Shown here: positions 57,690 through 64,000 of the stretch, piece by piece
How positions within the stretch are numbered: position 1 is the stretch's first letter
Layout of the letters: every line of letters begins with the position of its first letter
Assembly: GCA_037447655.1 (NCBI GenBank)
Contig: JBBHKE010001856.1
Location: 130,428 to 194,427, forward strand
Source: Zygnema cylindricum
Taxonomy: Eukaryota > Streptophyta > Zygnematophyceae > Zygnematales > Zygnemataceae
Reading direction: 5' to 3'
DNA length: 64,000 nt
Program-made: the position numbers and the translations under genes
The notes under the pieces: model-generated
The model's input: the letters and a program-made list of their open reading frames with translations, nothing else
What the model was told of the DNA's origin: nothing
Database searches by the model: none

Positions 57690-58165
57690 TAAGTCATACG
57701 AGGACTTTCGAAGGCGCCATACCTTCCCTGCTCGACACCGCACCCCTTAAAATCTTTAAATATACCTCTTTTTCAAGATCACCGTTTAGAAACAGTGTCT
57801 CCACGTCCATGTGGTTGACGTGCTTCCTTCCTACAGCACCACACTAATTCCGACAATCATCTTTAATGAGTTGAATTTAACGATAGGCATACACCTATCT
57901 CTACAATACACGCCTTCCCTTTGCTAAAATCCTTTACCAATTAGTCTCGTTTTGTATTTATTAAATTCCCTGCATGCACAAGTTTTTGTCTTAATGATTC
58001 ATTTGGCGACGATCGCCTTTCTCCGTTGGTAAGAATACTCTTTCAAAAGTTTAATTTTCTTGAATGGAATTATAATTCTCCCAAGCCGGCTTCCACTTAA
58101 ACACCCAATCACACGAATTTGTTGCTTTGGTTTACGATTGAAGGTCGCAAAATCATTTTCATAAA
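57690..58165 (-). pseudogene. Decayed copia reverse transcriptase
   Basis: On the minus strand, through many frameshifts and stops, the blocks WKPAWENYNS, TFERVFLPTEK, MPIVKFNSLKMIVGISVV, TWTWRHCF (for the usual VETAFL region) and VWRLRKSS can be read. They resemble element X (family 2). This is an old copy. Confidence 0.7.
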
Positions 58166-58920
58166 GTGATAGCTATAAGAGGAATGCTTCCTCTTTAGTC
58201 GCGGAAATGAAAGTGGGTACTTCCAACATTTCCTCCTTTTTTTGGTAATATGACAAGTGAGCTAGTTTTTCCCCTTTGTGTCTCTTATACTTGTTTGTAG
58301 TGAAACTTCAAACTCCCTATTTGGTTCCAATTCATTCGCACTCAGAAAAATTTGGACTACATATTTTCGAGATTTGGAAGACATTCGAGAATTGGAACTT
58401 TTAGATTCTATGTCAATGTCCACAAAGTCATCTTTAAGTTCAACTTCCGTCCCCCCTTCTTGACTTTCACAACCAATTCAGGCTAAAGGTCCAAACCCGA
58501 CGCCTTAATGTTTAAGAAATTGGATATTTCGTCTGTTACATAGGGATCAAGCTTTCTTTGTTATTTTGTCGATTCCTCAATTGCTGATTTGAAATCTTCG
58601 TGAATTTCTTCATTTCGTGACTCACTTACAGGATGACGAACCGGATTATGGACACGTTTAATATTACCCCTTGACCTATAACAGACAAATATTCTGGAGC
58701 AACTACACTGTGAATCACTATTGGTGTTAATGTATTTTTAGCCACTTAAAATCATTTCAAAATCCGACAATTGTGTATGGAGAAAAGGTGTTTTAAGTGG
58801 CGAAAAAATTATTAACACTAATAGCGAAGCACAGTGTAGCATTTAAACACCCCTCGCCTCTTTTGTGATTCCACATACATAGTGGCGCGACATCCCCAAA
58901 TCTGTTAGTGGTGACGTGTA
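58166..58920 (-). other. Probable decayed linker of the same copia element
   Basis: The stretch lies between clear reverse transcriptase and integrase remnants of one minus-strand copy, so it should be the variable linker. No motif can be read with confidence. Confidence 0.4.
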
Positions 58921-59185
58921 GGCTTATACATGTAGGCCGTACCATAACGCGTGAGGAGTTTTATCACCCAAAATATAAGTGAGACAAAGATTAGATATGT
59001 AATTCGCAGTCAAAATAACATTTTCCGAAAGTGCCATTGAATGACGGAAACCATGTAGCATTGCACAGACCAATTCTTGAAGTGTTTGTTTTTTCCGTTT
59101 AACATTTCCGTTTGATTCCACTGAGTAATGTGTTGTATACTGGTGCCTTGTTCCCCATTTTTGGTAATACCATTGAAACATGACA
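58921..59185 (-). pseudogene. Decayed copia integrase
   Basis: The frame 59181-58924 reads SVESNGNVKRKKQTLQELV, then ANYISNLCLTYILGDKTPHA, matching the NG-ER-NRTL and TA-YL-NR...TP-E-W blocks of copia integrase C-terminal half. The catalytic Glu of the NGVAER motif is changed (NGNVKR). Confidence 0.75.
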
Positions 59186-61559
59186 AATTCCCTTCTATTA
59201 TCCTATTGGATCAACTTCAATTTCCTTTCACATTGGCGTTCAACTATAACGTGCCACTCCTTGCACCTTTTAAAAGCTTCGGACTCCTTTTTCAAAGGAG
59301 ATTACCCATGAAAACCGAGAGCAATCATGACAATGACTAGGATACATATGTTTCCCCCCATACTTTTTAGTTTGACATGTCCACACAAATCAGTGTGAAT
59401 TAATTCGACAGGATGTTTAGGTCGGTAACTTTAAGCGGAGAGGATTTTGAATCAGCCTCAACAACACATCTCGCATCCATTCACTCTTTTACGATTCATT
59501 TAAAAAAATCGCACGCGCGCGGAATCGGCTCGATTTCGCGACGTACTTTCTAGAATGTATCGCTAAAGAACCGTACTTTCATGTACGATTTTGTGAAAGT
59601 ACTAGTATGTTTGTTTCGCGGTACATTTGTCGTTTCGTTTCGCGCCCGGGATTACCGTACGTCTAGTTCAGTACGATAGTACTTTACGATAGTCTTTAGA
59701 TATGTCTATTACTTTCGCTTTGACTTGTCGTTTTGCAATGTTTTGAGTCCCTAGTGAAAATTGGAGTGTTCCAGCCTAATCCGCGGACAGGTGGCAGATT
59801 TTTCGAGGTTTTTTGGCGGCGAATGGTCACACGTGGCACGCCACGGCTGGTGTGTTATTTAAAAGAAACCATGGACTTGTGTAGGAAAATCAATTGGAGG
59901 AATACATGGAGGAATAAAAGAGATAAAGGAGATAGAAGAAAAATTGTAATTTCAGTTTTTTTTTATTAATGTGAGAATTTTTCCGAAATTTCTTCTTCAA
60001 TGTTGATTCAATGTCTTGTAATTTGAATGCTTCTGCTGTTGGAGTTTTTTCTTAGTGAACATTGAGATTTTTATCGATCCTTTCACTTTTTCCCCGAGGC
60101 CAAATCCAAAGCCTCTGCGCATTCTGTTTTTATCATTCGCCTTAGACATCCCTCGAGATGTCTGACATGTTGGAATATTTGGTGAATGGCGGATTGGCCG
60201 AAGTCACGTTTTTATTTCAGTTTATGTTAAAATGGTGTTCAGTTTCAATGTGTAGTCTACGGTGTATTCTTTGGTTTCCGTTTTTGGTATTTCAAATGGT
60301 ATTCCCATTTCAGTGGACTCAGTGTGACAGTTTTTTGTTCGGCGTGTCAGTTTATATTTCGTCCGGTCTTGTACGGTTTTTATTGATTTTAGTGCGTTGA
60401 TTTTTTCTATGTTTGTTTTGCGCGTCCGCGTGTGGACTCCGGCGCCATTATGTCAATTTTCTCTTGTGGAGTTAGTGGTAGTTTTTAGTCGGTCGTTGAG
60501 GAGATTTTTAGGAAGTGGTAGGATCAGTGTTCAATGTGGAGAAAAAGGGAGTAAGAAACTTTGTAAAACTCTTCACCAATGACTTTTCTCCAAAGGTGCC
60601 GAAGTACCAGTTGACCTTTTTTATACTTCTTCCAAGTTTGGTAGCTGGTCCGATTGGAAAGGACCATCTCGCGGGGTATCTGAAGGATTTTCTCATCTTT
60701 TTTTATCACTTGCTTCATCTAAATCCGAATCTTCATCAACAATGAATTTTCCCTTTCCGATTCTCTCCTTTCTTCCTACTTCATCATCTCCTTCCGAATC
60801 ACCGCCATCCGGATCAGGATTCGGATCTTCAAATACTACTACTTTCCCCTCTAAGGGGCAACCGAGAGGAAAGAGCGAAGAAGGCTATCCAACATAATCC
60901 GAAGTTGCTCCTCAGTCAAGGTAACTCATACATTGTTTTCTTCCTCCTTTTACACGAACGGATCAGGAGGCAAAAGCTCATCATATTGCGCTCAACTGAA
61001 GCCTTTATAACTTGGTTCGGACGATGTGTTAGTGGAGGAGTAGGGCCAGAGCAGGTGACCAGACATGTTTTTTTTTTCTTCCCGCCCATGGCGGCAACAC
61101 TAGCAACTCTCAATTCACAAAAAAAAGGCTGAATTCGGCAGCAAAACTAGCTTTGTTACCAAGTGAAAGAATCGAAATAAACCTTCAATTTATCAGACAA
61201 AAGGAAATATGCAAGCTGAAGCATGAAGAACAAACCACAGTGAAAAGAAAAGTGTTCAGCCGAAGACAATATATTCAACTGGAGCTTTTCCTTACAAATG
61301 TTTCCTTCCCCCCTCTCAAATACTCTTTTAATCCATACTTAAAAGCAACTAAAACACCTCCTTCTATAGTGACACACTGAATAGACCTAGTATGCCTCCT
61401 CCCAACTCTATTAACACGCTATGGATACTTTGGCACCGAATTTATGCAAACAGACATGGCTAACAAGACAAAATTGCGCCAAAACTGAGTCGTGCACTAA
61501 ACCGTACATTGAATCCGGTCCTACGCACTAAATAACTAAATGACCGTACAGGACCAAAC
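59186..61559. other. Mostly unassigned sequence
   Basis: 59190-59500 probably continues the decayed integrase (a CGASCxxC-like region and a CVDL-type stretch are only hinted at). From 59500 on there are GTACTTTC/GAAAGTAC inverted motifs near 59570-59605 and short frames without known domains (59733-59969, 60158-60400, 60515-60745, 61153-61380). I cannot support a gene here. Confidence 0.4.
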
Positions 61560-62146
61560 TGTTAAGATTTCTGTGTCCATTTTTTGTTAAGGATCAGAAG
61601 TCAAACTTAGTCAAAGTTTCGTGAGAATGAATCAACCGGAGTTTTGTTAGGAACATGTACGGTTGAATAGACGTTACGGTACATTTACGTAGACGTCAAA
61701 TTAACTTTGTTTAGACGTCAAGCATACTTTGCGTAGACGTCAAGTTTTGATGAAACGTAGACGTCTACTTGTATTGTACGACAAATTAAGTTGTTGCAGA
61801 TTTTTGAGTGTATGACACGTAGCGAATAAAGACGGTTGATTCGTTTACGTAAGTCACAAGTTAAGATATTTCTTTTACGTGAAACACAAGTAGCGTAGTA
61901 CCTACGTCAACCATATATATAAAATGTACTCATGGTAACATTGTAATCAATCATCAATCGATTGAATGATTCTCTTCAATTTCTCTTTACAACTATTTTT
62001 TGCATTGAGTGCTTATTTTGTCGTGTAATTAATCTATCTTTTTTGTTCAGAAATTAAGCTTGTCTTCTCATAAAGAGAGTTATTTTTCTTTAGCTTTCTG
62101 TCTTGTAATTGATCGATCTTATGGCTACTTTTTCTGAATCTCAACA
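61560..62146 (+). repeat. 5' LTR of a third copia family (element Z)
   Basis: 587 bp, TGTTAAGATTTC...AATCTCAACA, with TGTT/AACA ends. Immediately downstream is TGGTATCGGAGC, one base different from the usual initiator-Met primer site. A TATA box (TATATATAAAA) lies at 61914-61924. U3 carries four GACGTC-type motifs. Confidence 0.85.
61660..61770 (+). promoter_or_regulatory. Repeated TAGACGTCA motifs in the U3 of element Z
   Basis: TAGACGTCA or close variants start at about 61690, 61712, 61734 and 61757, spaced 21-24 bases apart. GACGTC contains the ACGT core bound by plant bZIP factors, so these are candidate enhancer units. This is a motif-based inference. Confidence 0.55.
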
Positions 62147-63220
62147 TGGTATCGGAGCGTTAGGTAAAATTGCAGACATCTAGAAATTTAATGGAAGTAA
62201 TTATTTAACATGGAAAGCTAAGATGACCCGAATTTTAAAATATAAGAATTATTGGGGTATTGTAGCAGGCACTGAACATAAACCTACTAAAGCAAGCAGT
62301 AGCAGCAACAACAGGATATGAAGCCCTAAAGGCAGCATGATATGATAGAAGGGAAGAAGAGGCATCGACATTAATTGTAATAGCGGTGGAAGACATTTAA
62401 CTTTTACACATAGTTGAGTTAGAGAAACCTAAGGCTATGTGGGATAAACTAAGGACTGTACATGAGCGTACTAATCTGTCCAATATTATGCAATTAAAGA
62501 ACAAATTGTTAGACTTTAGTATGGAGAGTGGAGATACTATGGAAACCCATATCAATAGACTGAAAGAGCTTAAGCTAGAGTTAGCCGCGGTCGGCACAAA
62601 AGTGAATGATGATGATTTGATCCTCACACTGTTTAGGTCATCATTACCATCACAGTATGATATGATGATCACGGCTTTGAAAAGTCAATCTACTGTAGAC
62701 TTTGACGTAGTATATCATCATTTCATTCAAGAAAAAGTTGAAATCAAAAGTAAGGAAGAAAAAGAGTCAGATTTAACACTTTATGTCAAAGGCAAATAGT
62801 CAGCAAAACGCACCAAGTTAGTAATTGCTTGTGCAATATGTGGCAAAACTAATCATCAGACTGTTGACTCTAGATTCAAAAAAAAAGAGACTAAATACTT
62901 AAAGAAAACGATTGTTTGTTAAAATTGTGAAAAACCAGGTCATAAGTCGTCAGTTTGTCGTAGCAAAGACAAAAACAAACAGAACAAACAATCATTTGCC
63001 ATGATCATTCAAGATGAGACTAAAATCTTCCTCACACAGTCTAATGCTCAGAAAAGCAAATGGATTAAAGACTCTAGAGTGTCTTATCACATGTGTAATG
63101 ATAAGTCCATCTTTTCCTCTCTCACAATATTACAAAGTCCTCAACAGATTGTACAGGCAAATGATAAGATTATAGAGACCGATTTAATAGGCGAGGTTAA
63201 GTTACTGATTACATTATGAT
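62121..63220 (+). pseudogene. Element Z gag and start of protease
   Basis: The frame opens at ATG 62121, 26 bases before the LTR end, and runs through the primer site (MATFSESQHGIGALG). It continues with KFNGSNYLTWKAKMTRILKY and, after stops and a frame break, the frame 62437-62799 (MWDKLRTVHERTNLSNIM, LSMESGD-like linker, SSLPSQYDMMITALK). A zinc knuckle follows with one stop (NCEKPGHKSSVC), then the protease region WIKDSRVSYHMCNDKSIF, where the DSGA site has become DSRV. The element breaks off after about 63220. Stops and the lost active site make it dead. Confidence 0.88.
62147..62158 (+). promoter_or_regulatory. Primer binding site, tRNA-Met 3' end type
   Basis: TGGTATCGGAGC follows the LTR end CA with no gap. 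It matches the common plant copia site TGGTATCAGAGC at 11 of 12 bases, so this family is primed in the ordinary way, unlike the family-1 elements. Confidence 0.85.
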
Positions 63221-63438
63221 ATACCTTTCATTTTCAAAGTCTAGATTACTTACAATGCAGATATTTCTTTCTCTGTTATTGTTTTAAATAGTGTTTTATA
63301 TGGCTTACTTTAATGTTTAATAAATTTGATACTGTGATACTAGTAGCAATGAAAGCCATCCAAAATAAGTTTTATACTTACAAGCTTTAAAGAATAACCT
63401 TTTCAGTGTTATGCATGCTGTAAATAGTTGACTTAAAG

Positions 63439-64000
63439 TTGTTAGGAAATTGTACTGAGCACTTACTTAGCGACGAGATACTCTCGTAGCTAAAGTAGCG
63501 ACGACTAGCGACGAAAGTTGTCTCGTCGCTAGATATTTGAAGTGACGTAGAAGTTAGCGACGAAGTAATTTTGTCGCTGGATATTTATAGTGACACAGAA
63601 ATTAAGTGTTTGTTTCCTTTCACGTATGTTTAAAAAGTACTATAGAAGTGACGTGGAAATTGCTTGGTAGTTTCGGTTCACGTAAGTTCAAGTCGTACCG
63701 TGTGATTCAAGTTGGTTTGCGGTTGACTTTTCTAGTCGTACAATGTTGTTCAAGTCGGTTCAACTTATTGGTCGTGCATTTTACCACGTTGATTCCTACA
63801 CGTTTCTAGTCGTGTACCTATATATATTAGTTGAGACTTTGTGGTATAATTATCTTTTTGGAGGCGTAGCTTGTTAAGGAGGCGTAGAAAGATCAAAAGT
63901 AAAAGGAAGGAAGAAAAGAAGTTGTATTTGCATTGTGCTTAATATATTGAATGTTTTTTGGAGGAACACCATTGTTGTGTGTGTAATTTATTAGGTTTGT
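63439..64000 (+). repeat. LTR-like sequence running off the window
   Basis: Starts TGTTAGGAAATTG after AAAGT, has a run of AGCGACGA motifs with a perfect 10-bp hairpin at 63505-63532, later TGACGTGG motifs and a TATATATAT at about 63819-63827. This order (U3 repeats, TATA, transcribed part) fits an LTR, but no end or primer site is visible before the window ends. Confidence 0.4.

Noticed and set aside
60158-60745. Small frames that might form a gene before element Z
   Set aside because: No domain, poor composition and no shared phase between them.

Overview
The window looks like a land-plant nuclear genome segment. It holds two intron-rich genes of plant type: a secreted subtilisin-like protease with exons between 22994 and 13998 on the minus strand, and an RluA-type RNA pseudouridine synthase with exons between 52626 and 56815 on the plus strand. 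They sit in a thick layer of Ty1/copia LTR retrotransposons, solo LTRs, small inverted-repeat elements and low-complexity polypurine/polypyrimidine tracts. The sequence alone does not fix the species. Nothing bacterial is seen, and no CRISPR array or rRNA gene.

Layout. 69-1108: a solo-like LTR. 1120-4150: a diverged repeat block with an exact 369-bp duplication. 5501-11680: an almost full-length but dead copia element (5-bp target duplication CAGTG). 13998-22994: the subtilase, 11 exons whose phases all fit (747 residues). 23541-25165: fragments of a second copia family interrupted by a hAT-like small element. 25165-33199: a minus-strand copia element split by a 4.3-kb non-coding insertion bounded by TGTC...GACA. 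33200-35808: the 5' end of an older copia element, whose LTR holds a solo LTR with target duplication CAACC. 39030-47107: a family-2 copia element whose RNase H domain is cut by a complete 6.43-kb family-1 element (39501-45930, target duplication CAATC). 48300-50900: fold-back repeats. 52626-56815: the pseudouridine synthase, with introns made largely of telomere-like, CTCCCT and 17-bp tandem repeats. 57690-59190: badly decayed copia pol. 61560-63220: the 5' end of a third copia family. 63439 to the end: another LTR-like sequence.

The most unusual signal is in the family-1 copia elements. Directly after each 5' LTR lies GGTTATGGGCC(C/T), the complement of the anticodon arm of initiator tRNA-Met, not of its 3' end. 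This is the half-tRNA primer type known from Drosophila copia and yeast Ty5. Because the primer site pairs with the CAU anticodon it contains an ATG, and that ATG is in frame with gag. A second ATG exactly 20 bases inside the LTR is in the same frame in all four copies with a 5' end. Three copies also share an in-frame UAG at one position in gag, and the LTRs of this family carry a tRNA-like segment on the opposite strand.

The two host genes probably act independently: a secreted or apoplastic protease, and an RNA-modifying enzyme that may be imported into an organelle. The retroelements are all broken by stops, frameshifts or deletions, so the window is a record of nested insertions, not a coordinated gene cluster.
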